Source of the DNA: an uncultured Clostridia bacterium
GTDB taxonomy: Bacteria > Bacillota > Clostridia > Christensenellales > UBA1242
Length of the DNA stretch: 5,851 bases
NCBI GenBank assembly: GCA_944363385.1
Contig: CALVUB010000052.1
Coordinates: 1-5,851, forward strand
Direction: 5' to 3'
Shown here: positions 1-5,811 of the stretch, one piece after another
Position numbering within the stretch: the stretch's first letter is position 1
How the letters are laid out: the number at the start of each line of letters is the position of its first letter
Notes under the pieces: model-generated
Database searches by the model: none
What the model saw: the letters and a program-made list of their open reading frames with translations, nothing else
What the model was told of the DNA's origin: nothing
Program-made: the position numbers and the translations under genes

Positions 1-1195
1 CATAATGAGCGCATTCAAAGTTGACTGCAACTGTTGAATATTCAGCCTCAGCCATTTGGCTTGCCAAAAAGCGCTCATAGATAAGTTTGTAGAGTTTATA
101 ATTGTCAGTCGATAAGGTCTCTTTAACCATTTCTGGCGTAATGTCCATTGTGATAGGTCTTATGGCCTCGTGCGCATCTTGTGCGTTTTCTTTAGTGTGA
201 TAAATGTTTGGTTTGCTTGGCACAAAATCTTTGCCAAACTTATCTTCAATAAATTTCAAACAAGCATTTTGTGCATCGACCGATACGCGAACTGAGTCCG
301 TTCTTATGTAAGTGATAAGAGCAATTTTGCCCTCACCTTTCACTTCAACTCCTTCATAAAGTTGCTGTGCAGAAGAGGTGGTGCGAGCAAGGCTCATGCC
401 AAGCTTGTTAAGCGCGTCTTGTTGCATTGTTGAAGTAGTAAAAGGCGCTGGTGCATGCGACTTAGTCTTTGATTTTTTTATAGCCGTAACTTCAAAATCT
501 TTGCCTTTAATCGCCGTCAAAAGAGTATCAATTTCTTCTTTATTTTTTGGCACAAATTTTTTGCCATTAAGGCTGGCAAGTGAAGCTTTTATAACTTTTT
601 GTCCTTTTTCAAGCAAGGCTTGAGCTGTCCAATATTCTTCAGGAACAAAGGCTTCAATTTCACGTTCTCTGTCCACCACAAGCCTTAATGCAACCGATTG
701 CACTCTTCCAGCGCTAAGTTTTGGCGCAATTTTTTTGCATAAAACTGGTGAAAGCTTATAGCCAACAATTCGGTCAAGCACTCGCCTTGCCTGCTGTGCA
801 TCAACAAGGTTAAGATTTATCTCTCTTGGCTTTTCAAGCGCACTTGTAACTGCCTTTTTTGAAATTTCGTTAAACTCAATTCGGCACTTTTCTTCAGGCT
901 TAAAACCTAAGATATTTGCCACATGCCAAGAAATTGCCTCACCTTCTCGGTCAGGGTCGGTTGCGATAAAAACTTGCTCTGCGCTGTTTGCTTTCTTTTT
1001 AAGCTCATCAATAAGTTGTTTTTTATCAGGCACAATTTCATAGCGAGGTTCAAAGTTATTTTTTATGTCAATGGCAAAACTCTTTGCTGGAAGGTCGCGA
1101 ATATGTCCTTTTGTTGCAAAAACTTCATAGCCATTTCCAAGATATTTTTTTAGTGACTCCCTTTTGAAAGGAGATTCGATTATAACAAGTTTCAA
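1..1195 (-). CDS. topA: DNA topoisomerase I (type IA), N-terminal 398 residues, runs off the left edge
   Basis: Relaxes negatively supercoiled DNA by cutting and rejoining one strand through a 5'-phosphotyrosine link; an essential cytoplasmic enzyme. Visible parts: a Toprim domain from residue 1 to about 115, with the acidic residue E7 in VIIESP, K11 four residues later, GHIRDLP, and the metal-binding triad D80-x-D82-x-E84 in ATDPDREGEA; then LSAGRVQS with R164; then the active-site motif TYIRTDS with catalytic Y296. The C-terminal part and any zinc-ribbon repeats lie beyond the window. The start is TTG at 1193-1195: it gives the family's MKLVIIESP opening and has GGAGG five bases upstream, and no ATG suits the frame. 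It begins 13 bases after the dprA stop, so it is the second gene of a dprA-topA transcript. The in-frame stop in dprA could lower topA expression by polarity. Identification is firm. Confidence 0.97.
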   Translation of the reverse strand, partial: MKLVIIESPFKRESLKKYLGNGYEVFATKGHIRDLPAKSFAIDIKNNFEPRYEIVPDKKQLIDELKKKANSAEQVFIATDPDREGEAISWHVANILGFKPEEKCRIEFNEISKKAVTSALEKPREINLNLVDAQQARRVLDRIVGYKLSPVLCKKIAPKLSAGRVQSVALRLVVDREREIEAFVPEEYWTAQALLEKGQKVIKASLASLNGKKFVPKNKEEIDTLLTAIKGKDFEVTAIKKSKTKSHAPAPFTTSTMQQDALNKLGMSLARTTSSAQQLYEGVEVKGEGKIALITYIRTDSVRVSVDAQNACLKFIEDKFGKDFVPSKPNIYHTKENAQDAHEAIRPITMDITPEMVKETLSTDNYKLYKLIYERFLASQMAEAEYSTVAVNFECAHY

Positions 1196-1200
1196 TTTTT

Positions 1201-1205
1201 CCTCC
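1201..1205 (-). promoter_or_regulatory. Ribosome binding site GGAGG of topA
   Basis: Minus-strand GGAGG, five A residues before the TTG at 1195. It settles the TTG as the start, because nothing similar stands before any other possible initiation codon near the conserved N-terminus. Confidence 0.85.
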
Positions 1206-1208
1206 AAC

Positions 1209-2285
1209 TTAGCTTAGGCAGAAAATTCCACCTGGCATTCTTGATATTATTCCACCAATTTCAAGCATTGTTAAACAACTATTTAGGTCATTGATTGAAA
1301 GGTTGCAATTTTTTTCAAGCTCCTCAAGCGATTTTGAGCCATTTTCAAGCTGAGAAACAATGGTTTGTTCTTCGAGAGAAAACTGTAAAATCTTTTTTGT
1401 CTTTCTGCTAGCAGATTGATCAATATGAAGCACAGACAAAATTTCTTTAGCTTCTCTCACTCCCATGCCTTGACCTGTGCAGATAATTTCATTAGGAAGA
1501 GCGCTTTTGTCGCTGTCAATATTTCCAGGCACAGCAAACATTTCCTTGCCATAGTCAAGTGCGTAATCTCTGGTGTAAAGTGTTCCACTTTTAATTCCAG
1601 CTTCAGTGATAAGCACACCATCACTTAGACCTGCAATAACTCGATTTCTTGCAGGAAAAGAATATCGAGTGGCTTTGGCAGACGGAGAATATTCAGTAAT
1701 CAAAAGCCCCTTTTGTGCAATCTCTCTTGCAAGGTCCATGTGGTCTGACGGATAGATGTTGTTAAGTCCAGAGCCAAGCACTGCAATGGTTTTTCCATTT
1801 TCATTAAGAGTTTGTCTGTGTGCAATTGAGTCGATGCCATAAGCAAGACCACTTATGATAACCGCGCCATTTCGCGCCAGTTCTTTTGAAAATTATTCAG
1901 TGACCATTCTTCCATAATTTGACGGCAGACGCGTTCCAACAATTGCAACGCTTTTTTGATTGGCGAGCGAAAGGTCACCTTTATAAAACAAAAAGAAAGG
2001 ACAGTCATCAAGTCCAAGCAGTTTTTGCGGAAAGTTGTCATCAAGTTTGCAAACAAGATTTATCTCAAGCTCCTGCAAATTTTCAAGGTAGGCTTTTGCG
2101 TAATTCTCCTCTGCAACCGACATAATCTTATTAGTCATTGAAGGAGACAAAATCTTGTCAAGTTTAAGTTTGCTAAGCGCAGAAAAAGTGAAATGCCCAT
2201 CAAGGCATGCCAAAATCTCCTCCACCTTGTTTGGAGCTAAATCAAATTGGGAAAGAAAGTAAATTAGAAGTTGTTTTTCATTCAT
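1209..2285 (-). pseudogene. dprA: DNA-processing protein DprA (Smf), interrupted by one in-frame TAA
   Basis: DprA binds incoming single-stranded DNA during natural transformation and loads RecA on it; homologs are also widely kept in bacteria not known to be competent. From ATG 2285 the frame has 358 codons, a normal family length: an N-terminal helical SAM-like domain (about 1-70), a Rossmann-fold domain (about 80-290) with VAIVGTR (113-119), SGLAYGID (145-152), LGSGL, FPARNRVIAG and AVPGNID, and a C-terminal winged helix (299-358) ending in RMPGGIFCLS. Codon 131 (1893-1895) is TAA. Homology runs on in the same frame on both sides (GRMVTE-stop-FSKELARNGAVIISGLA), so this is a single nonsense substitution, not a frameshift. 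The residue expected there is often K, Q, R or E, and AAA, CAA and GAA are each one base from TAA. Translation would stop within the DNA-binding core. ATG 2306 is in frame but lies upstream of the -10 element, so ATG 2285 is preferred. No Shine-Dalgarno precedes it. The stop TAA is at 1209-1211. Confidence 0.9.
1893..1895 (-). other. Premature TAA codon in dprA
   Basis: The minus strand reads GTC ACT GAA TAA TTT TCA AAA GAA. The codons before and after both encode the expected DprA sequence in one frame, so only this codon is out of place. The next in-frame start candidate is GTG at 1781, about 110 bases downstream, and it has no ribosome binding site, so efficient restart is unlikely. Confidence 0.9.
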
Positions 2286-2299
2286 ACTTTTTAAAGTAT
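2284..2299. repeat. Perfect inverted repeat over the dprA -10 and start codon
   Basis: Two 7-bp arms (ATACTTT and AAAGTAT) are separated by two bases. The repeat covers most of the -10 hexamer, the predicted transcription start and the first two bases of the ATG. Two bases are too few for a tight RNA hairpin loop, and the position suits a repressor operator. The arms are A/T-rich and part of the symmetry comes from the TATACT box itself, so it may be chance. Confidence 0.45.
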
Positions 2300-2322
2300 A
2301 GCACATTTTTTTATATTGTCAA
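2295..2322 (-). promoter_or_regulatory. Sigma-A promoter of dprA-topA with extended -10
   Basis: The minus strand has TTGACA (2317-2322), a 16-base spacer, and TATACT (2295-2300) preceded by TGC, giving the TGn extended -10 motif. A start seven bases past the -10 falls near 2288 (A) or 2287 (G), only two or three bases before ATG 2285. The transcript would therefore be almost leaderless, in line with the missing Shine-Dalgarno. The terminator behind comM just upstream makes a separate promoter necessary. A-tracts lie upstream of the -35. Confidence 0.75.
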
Positions 2323-2444
2323 AATCTTCAAGCAAGTTTTTTTAATAAGCTTAAAATTTTTAAAAATTATCATTTTTTTTAAAAAGAGAGTAAAAAAATT
2401 GCATTTTTCTATAAAAAATCCTTATTTTTAACTTTTTGCAATAT
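2323..2444. other. AT-rich spacer between comM and dprA, no gene seen
   Basis: Almost wholly A and T, with many runs of four to eight A or T. No reading frame resembling a protein and no RNA structure with G/C pairs were seen. The A-tracts just upstream of the dprA -35 could act as an UP element or bend the DNA; this is inferred from composition alone. Confidence 0.5.
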
Positions 2445-2471
2445 AAAAAACAGCCTTAGGAAAGCTGTTTT
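2445..2471 (-). terminator. Intrinsic terminator of the AlkD-comM operon
   Basis: On the minus strand the arms AAAACAGC (2464-2471) and GCTGTTTT (2447-2454) form an 8-bp stem around a 9-base loop, followed by a run of six T (2445-2450). The stem starts inside the comM TAA stop (2470-2472), so a ribosome finishing comM would cover its 5' arm. Confidence 0.8.
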
Positions 2472-3999
2472 AAAAATATTTTCTGTCAAGCGAGCGATAA
2501 GAAATTGCCTCTGCAATATGCTTCGCTTCAATTCGTTCTTTGCCATCAAGGTCAGCGATTGTGCGCGCAACTCGAAGCAATCGGTCGTGCGCTCTTGCAG
2601 AAAGTTTCAACCTTTCAAATGCCGATTTCAAAAGTTGTTCGCCCACATCATCTAGTTGACAATATTTTTTTGTCTGAGCAACACTCATCTTTGCGTTAGA
2701 AAAATTTTTATCATTTTTAAATCTTTCAAGTTGAATTTCTCGAGCCTTGTCCACACGCTTCTTTATCTCTGATGAGCCTTCCTCTTCTGTTTGGCTTTTA
2801 AGTTGGTCATAGGTGACATTATCAACCTCAATGTGAATATCTATTCTATCCATAATAGGCCCTGAAAGCTTGGAAAGATATTTGTTTATTTGCGAAGCTG
2901 AACATTTGCACTCGCGGTCTTTTGAGCCATAATTTCCACATGGACAAGGGTTCATAGAAGCAATGAGCATAAAGTTTGCAGGATATGTAACTGTTGCATT
3001 TGAGCGCGCAACTGTTATCACGCCGTCTTCAAGTGGTTGTCTGAGCGTTTCAATGGTCTGTCTTGTGTACTCTGGAAATTCATCAAGGAAAAGAACACCA
3101 TTATGAGCAAGCGAAATCTCACCAGGCTTAGAATTGCTTCCTCCTCCAGTAAGACTGACCGTGCTTGCTGTATGGTGAGGGCTTCGAAATGGTCTTGTGC
3201 AAACAATGCCTTTTTTAAGGTCAAGTTCGCCTGCGATTGAATGAATTTTTGTCACTTCAAGCGCCTCTTCAAAGGTCAGGTCTGGCAAGATAGAAGGAAA
3301 ACACTTTGCAAGCATACTTTTGCCACTTCCAGGAGGGCCTATCATTAAAAGATTATGCCCGCCTGCTGCTGCAATTTCCAGCGCGCGCTTTGCCTGCCTT
3401 TGACCTTTTACATGAGAAAAGTCAAGCGGATAATTTTGTTTTGACGAAATTTCTTCAAATTTGCAAGGTTTGACAGGTTCAATCACAATCTCACCTTTCA
3501 AAAATTTTAAAACTTCATTAAGCGTGCTTACGCCATAAACCTCTATGCCACTGATAAAACTTGCTTCAATAGTGTTTTCTTTTGGAATGATAAACTTGTG
3601 GTATCCAAGCGCTCTAGCAGAAATAAGAAGAGGCAAAACACCCTTAATCTTTTTGATAGAACCATCGAAAGAAAGCTCTCCAAGATATGCATATTCTTTT
3701 TCATTTTTAATTTCATATTCGCTATTGCAAGACAAAATACCAACCGCAATGCCAAGGTCGTAAATAGCCCCTTCCTTTTTCATGTCAGCAGGTGCCAAAT
3801 TGACTGTTATTCTTTTGGTTGGATATTCAAGCGCGCTGTTTTTAATGCCAGAGCGAACCCTCTCTTTAGCTTCTTTAATTGCAGTATCAGCAAGTCCAAC
3901 AATTTCAAAATGAGGAAGACCGTTTGACACATCGGTTTCAATATCAACTTTATATCCTTCCACACCTTTAAGTCCAAAGCTTACAACCTTAGCTAGCAT
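2470..3999 (-). CDS. comM: ComM/YifB family Mg-chelatase-like AAA+ ATPase
   Basis: Family members form hexameric ATP-driven helicases; in Gram-negative bacteria ComM promotes branch migration that extends integration of donor DNA in transformation, while the role in Bacillota is less defined. The 509 residues are full length. Residues about 20-140 form the N-terminal ChlI / Lon-S5-like domain (GLPHFEIVGLAD, VNLAPAD). The AAA+ core (about 190-395) has Walker A GPPGSGKS (221-228), RSPHHTAS (272-279), Walker B VLFLDE (302-307), the cysteine-bearing NPCPCG (350-355) with C365 and C367, and GPIMDRID with R385. The C-terminal Mg-chelatase domain (about 405-509) carries the sensor-2-like SARAHDRLLRVARTIADL. 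All ATPase motifs are intact. ATG 3999 has AAGGAG eight bases upstream, inside the preceding AlkD-type gene, and the two frames overlap by 11 bp, which implies translational coupling. It stands before dprA-topA, the usual Bacillota order. Confidence 0.97.
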   Translation of the reverse strand: MLAKVVSFGLKGVEGYKVDIETDVSNGLPHFEIVGLADTAIKEAKERVRSGIKNSALEYPTKRITVNLAPADMKKEGAIYDLGIAVGILSCNSEYEIKNEKEYAYLGELSFDGSIKKIKGVLPLLISARALGYHKFIIPKENTIEASFISGIEVYGVSTLNEVLKFLKGEIVIEPVKPCKFEEISSKQNYPLDFSHVKGQRQAKRALEIAAAGGHNLLMIGPPGSGKSMLAKCFPSILPDLTFEEALEVTKIHSIAGELDLKKGIVCTRPFRSPHHTASTVSLTGGGSNSKPGEISLAHNGVLFLDEFPEYTRQTIETLRQPLEDGVITVARSNATVTYPANFMLIASMNPCPCGNYGSKDRECKCSASQINKYLSKLSGPIMDRIDIHIEVDNVTYDQLKSQTEEEGSSEIKKRVDKAREIQLERFKNDKNFSNAKMSVAQTKKYCQLDDVGEQLLKSAFERLKLSARAHDRLLRVARTIADLDGKERIEAKHIAEAISYRSLDRKYF

Positions 4000-4660
4000 T
4001 ATTTTTTCTCCTTTTATATTCTTTCAGTTTTCTTTTGTCTTCCTCTTTAACTCGAAAAGACTGGCAAGCTTTTGAAATGGATGATAAAACCACAAATTCA
4101 TCATTGCAGTTTTTCAAAAACTTAAAAGTCTCTTCAAAATTGATGACGAACGCATCTGCCATAGTCCAAGCCTTAGCCATTTTAACATAATAATTTTCAT
4201 CCTCTACGCACAAGACTAGTTTTAGCGTTTCTTGCAAATTTGTTTTTAGCATGTTATTTTTAAGCCAAACAATTCCAACCCTTTTATAAAATGGGTTGCC
4301 ATTTTGCAAAAGCTTGATAAAAAATTCAGGACTAATTATGTTTTTAATTCTTGACACAATCATATCGCAAGTTGCCCAATTGTCAATATATGGCAAAAGA
4401 AGAGAAAACTCTTTTCCCTTGTCAATCGCCTTCTTTTTGGCAATCAAAAAACCTTTGAGCAAAATGTCTTCATGACAGTTAAGAGGAAGAGTGGACAGAG
4501 CAAAGTTTTTCTTGTCAAGCTCTTTTGCAAATTGTTCAAGTTCACTTGTTTTTACTCCCTTTATTTCAAAACTGGTCTGAATCAAGCTTCTGTCAAAATC
4601 TGCCTTTTTGTTATTTGCAAATTTGCTATAAAATTCTTGATAGCATTCTGTAATATCCAT
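3989..4660 (-). CDS. AlkD-type DNA alkylation repair protein (HEAT-like DNA glycosylase)
   Basis: Predicted cytoplasmic glycosylase that removes alkylated bases (3-methyladenine, 7-methylguanine) to start base-excision repair. The 223 residues fit the compact AlkD family of all-helical HEAT-like repeats: an opening helix (YQEFYSKFANNKKADF), then GVKTSELEQFAKEL, LLKGFLIAKKKA, IDNWATCDMI, NPFYKRVGIVWL, YYVKMAKAWTMADAF and the closing KACQSFRVKEEDKRKL. From memory of Bacillus cereus AlkD (W109, D113, R148, W187), the equivalents would be W95, D99, R127 and W165; the W-to-D spacing of four is identical, so the catalytic pocket looks intact. The ATG at 4660 is secure: an in-frame TAA lies four codons upstream and the N-terminus matches the family. 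There is no Shine-Dalgarno; an extended -10 ends only six bases before the ATG, so the mRNA is probably leaderless. It overlaps comM by 11 bp and heads that operon. The exact substrate range within the AlkC/AlkD superfamily is unproven. Confidence 0.88.
   Translation of the reverse strand: MDITECYQEFYSKFANNKKADFDRSLIQTSFEIKGVKTSELEQFAKELDKKNFALSTLPLNCHEDILLKGFLIAKKKAIDKGKEFSLLLPYIDNWATCDMIVSRIKNIISPEFFIKLLQNGNPFYKRVGIVWLKNNMLKTNLQETLKLVLCVEDENYYVKMAKAWTMADAFVINFEETFKFLKNCNDEFVVLSSISKACQSFRVKEEDKRKLKEYKRRKNNAS
4008..4013 (-). promoter_or_regulatory. Ribosome binding site AAGGAG of comM
   Basis: Minus-strand AAGGAG, eight bases before ATG 3999 and lying within the last codons of the AlkD-type gene. 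It supports the start and coupled translation of the overlapping pair. Confidence 0.8.
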
Positions 4661-4666
4661 GCAAAT

Positions 4667-4695
4667 ATATTAACATAATTTTGAATAATTGCCAA
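4667..4695 (-). promoter_or_regulatory. Promoter of the AlkD-comM operon, leaderless geometry
   Basis: The minus strand has TTGGCA (4690-4695), a 17-base spacer and TAATAT (4667-4672) preceded by TGT, again an extended -10. Only six bases separate the -10 from ATG 4660, so a start seven bases past the hexamer falls on the A of the ATG. The rplS terminator lies about 50 bases upstream, so this gene pair needs its own promoter. Confidence 0.7.
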
Positions 4696-4745
4696 ATAAA
4701 AAGAAGTTTTATATAATTTTGCTCTAAAAAATGCAAAACTTTTAC

Positions 4746-4772
4746 AAAAAAATCACAACCCTAAGTTGTGAT
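4746..4772 (-). terminator. Intrinsic terminator of rpsU-rplS
   Basis: On the minus strand, a perfect 8-bp stem ATCACAAC (4765-4772) / GTTGTGAT (4752-4759) with a 5-base loop TTAGG, followed by a run of seven T (4746-4752). It begins five bases after the rplS stop codon. This is the strongest hairpin in the window. Confidence 0.9.
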
Positions 4773-4777
4773 AATTT

Positions 4778-5128
4778 TTATTTGTTGTCAGCGGACTTGA
4801 TTTTTGCAGCTTTACCAGTAAGATTTCTTACATAATAGAGTTTTGCTCTTCTTGGTGCACCTTTTCTTACAACTTCAACACTTGCAACAAGTGGTGAGTG
4901 AAGAGGGAAGGTTCTTTCAACGCCAACACCATTTGAGATTTTTCTAACGGTGAAAGTTTCTCTGATGCCACCATTTTTTCTAGCGATAACAACACCTTCA
5001 AAGGCTTGAATTCTTTCTTTGTCGCCTTCTTTGATTTTAACGCCAACTCTTATAGTATCACCAATGTTAAACTGACCAACATTTTCTTTCATGTTTTCTT
5101 TTTCAATTTGGTCGATAATGTTTGACAT
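4778..5128 (-). CDS. rplS: Large-subunit ribosomal protein bL19
   Basis: bL19 lies at the subunit interface of the 50S particle. The 116 residues match the family length of about 114-116. Hallmarks are the N-terminal helix ([14 protein letters not shown]), [56 protein letters not shown], and the basic end [25 protein letters not shown] 5128 is chosen over the in-frame ATG 5155 because AAAAGGAG stands seven bases upstream and MSNIIDQIE is the expected N-terminus; the extra nine residues would fall in the leader. It follows rpsU by 46 bases with no terminator or promoter visible between, so the two are co-transcribed. bL19 is more usually the last gene of the rpsP-rimM-trmD-rplS cluster, so its position after rpsU is unusual. 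No L19 autoregulatory leader structure was seen in the short gap. Confidence 0.97.
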   Translation of the reverse strand: MSNIIDQIEKENMKENVGQFNIGDTIRVGVKIKEGDKERIQAFEGVVIARKNGGIRETFTVRKISNGVGVERTFPLHSPLVASVEVVRKGAPRRAKLYYVRNLTGKAAKIKSADNK

Positions 5129-5135
5129 AATATTT

Positions 5136-5143
5136 CTCCTTTT
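5136..5143 (-). promoter_or_regulatory. Ribosome binding site AAAAGGAG of rplS
   Basis: Minus-strand AAAAGGAG seven bases before ATG 5128; it fixes the start of rplS at the second in-frame ATG. Confidence 0.85.
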
Positions 5144-5174
5144 AAGATTTTTCAATCGATTTTATTAATAAAGA

Positions 5175-5357
5175 TTAACCTCTTTTTCTTGCTCTTTTGC
5201 GAGCTGCTTCACGCTTTTTCTTTTTAGCAACGCTTGGTTTATCATAAGCTTCTTTCTTTCTGATGTCGCCAATAATGCCGTCTTTTTGGCATTTTCTCTT
5301 AAATCGTTTAAGCGCGCTTTCAAGACTTTCGTTTTCGCCTACTTTAACAGTTGTCAA
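5175..5357 (-). CDS. rpsU: Small-subunit ribosomal protein bS21
   Basis: bS21 joins the 30S subunit near the anti-Shine-Dalgarno end of 16S rRNA and affects initiation. Sixty residues, close to the family's usual 57-60, with [21 protein letters not shown], an EAYDKPSV segment and a Lys/Arg-rich tail ending KRARKRG. The TTG at 5355-5357 is preferred because it gives the conserved [11 protein letters not shown] opening with GGTGGTG a few bases before it; GTG codons at 5366 and 5369 are in frame but fall inside that ribosome binding site and would add residues not seen in the family. It lies directly downstream of mtaB, as in Bacillus, but is followed by rplS rather than yqeY. A consensus promoter precedes it with a predicted leader of about 30 bases. 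Stop is TAA. Confidence 0.95.
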   Translation of the reverse strand: MTTVKVGENESLESALKRFKRKCQKDGIIGDIRKKEAYDKPSVAKKKKREAARKRARKRG

Positions 5358-5363
5358 TCTTCT

Positions 5364-5373
5364 CACCACCTTC
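5364..5373 (-). promoter_or_regulatory. Ribosome binding site region of rpsU (GAAGGTGGTG)
   Basis: The minus strand carries AAGG and GGTGGTG, imperfect matches to AAGGAGGTG, ending six bases before TTG 5357. This argues for the TTG over the GTG codons that lie within it. Confidence 0.6.
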
Positions 5374-5393
5374 TAATTTTAAAGTTCTTTTCT

Positions 5394-5422
5394 ATTATAA
5401 TGTCAAAATGAAAAATTGTCAA
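5394..5422 (-). promoter_or_regulatory. Consensus sigma-A promoter of rpsU-rplS
   Basis: The minus strand has TTGACA (5417-5422), exactly 17 bases, then TATAAT (5394-5399): both hexamers and the spacing match consensus. The predicted start is near 5387, about 30 bases before the rpsU start. A second TTGACA at 5401-5406 is too close to the -10 to serve it. Strength fits a ribosomal protein operon. Confidence 0.9.
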
Positions 5423-5439
5423 GAAAAAAAGCAAATTTT

Positions 5440-5811
5440 TCAATTTTGTTTAATTTTGACTTTCACGCCTTCCAAGTAAGGCTTTTCAAATTCCACTTCA
5501 AGCACCTGATTTGAAATGTTTTCCACCGAATTGATATAGCATTTTACATAATTTTCGCTGTATCCAACATAAAAATCTCCAATCTTTTCTTCAAACAAAA
5601 CCCTTCCATACTTGTTTTGCGCAATAAAGGTTTTTCTTAAACGCTCGTCAAGCTCTTCAAGTTTTTTAGCTCGCTGTCTTTTGACCTGCGAGGGCAAATC
5701 TGGAAGCTTGCTTGCAACTGTGCCATCACGCTTTGAATACTGAAAAATATGAAGTCCTGAAAAGCCAATTTTTTCAATAAAATGCATGCTTTCTTTGATA
5801 CTATGGTTATG
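5440..5811 (-). pseudogene. mtaB: C-terminal part of MtaB-type tRNA methylthiotransferase, cut off upstream by TAA
   Basis: MtaB is a radical-SAM enzyme that converts t6A to ms2t6A at tRNA position 37. What is visible is the end of the radical-SAM barrel (HFIEKIGFSGLHIFQYSKRDGT, the family's F-x-YS-x-R-x-GT motif), a linker helix (QVKRQRAKKLEELDERLRK) and a TRAM-like RNA-binding domain (about the last 50 residues, GDFYVGYSENYVKCYINSV to YLEGVKVKI). In this frame a TAA at 5812-5814 blocks continuation upstream, and no other frame in 5812-5851 encodes the expected DIIVGFPGET segment; the same frame instead shows a weak, altered match (NIIAKFN then stop). ATG 5787 would give 115 residues without any iron-sulfur or SAM-binding part, so no enzyme activity is expected. 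Decay, or a poor sequence end at the window edge, are both possible. The gene ends with TGA at 5440-5442, just upstream of the rpsU promoter. Confidence 0.75.

Noticed and set aside
378..623. Plus-strand open frame of 81 codons
   Set aside because: Antisense to topA, whose minus-strand frame encodes unmistakable conserved sequence here; no initiation signals.
1893..1895. Stop-codon recoding or programmed read-through in dprA
   Set aside because: TAA serves as the ordinary terminator of five genes in the window, and no stimulatory structure is evident after it.
1853..2056. Minus-strand open frame shifted relative to dprA, spanning the TAA
   Set aside because: Considered as a route around the stop by frameshifting. 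Its residues do not match DprA, and the DprA homology stays in one frame on both sides of the stop.
2286..2306. Upstream ATG 2306 as the dprA start
   Set aside because: It would be transcribed only from a promoter further upstream, lacks a ribosome binding site, and overlaps the extended -10 element.
3598..3927. Plus-strand open frame of 109 codons
   Set aside because: It lies wholly antisense to the conserved N-terminal half of comM, has no ribosome binding site and resembles no family.
5129..5155. Upstream ATG 5155 as the rplS start
   Set aside because: The extra nine residues are not typical of bL19 and the strong AAAAGGAG lies downstream of that ATG.
5129..5174. Ribosomal-protein autoregulatory leader before rplS
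   Set aside because: The gap is only 46 bases, AT-rich, and shows no G/C-paired stems.
5423..5450. Hairpin plus T-run after the mtaB stop as a terminator
   Set aside because: Only about five A-T pairs can form, with mismatches outside; too weak to call although a run of seven T follows.
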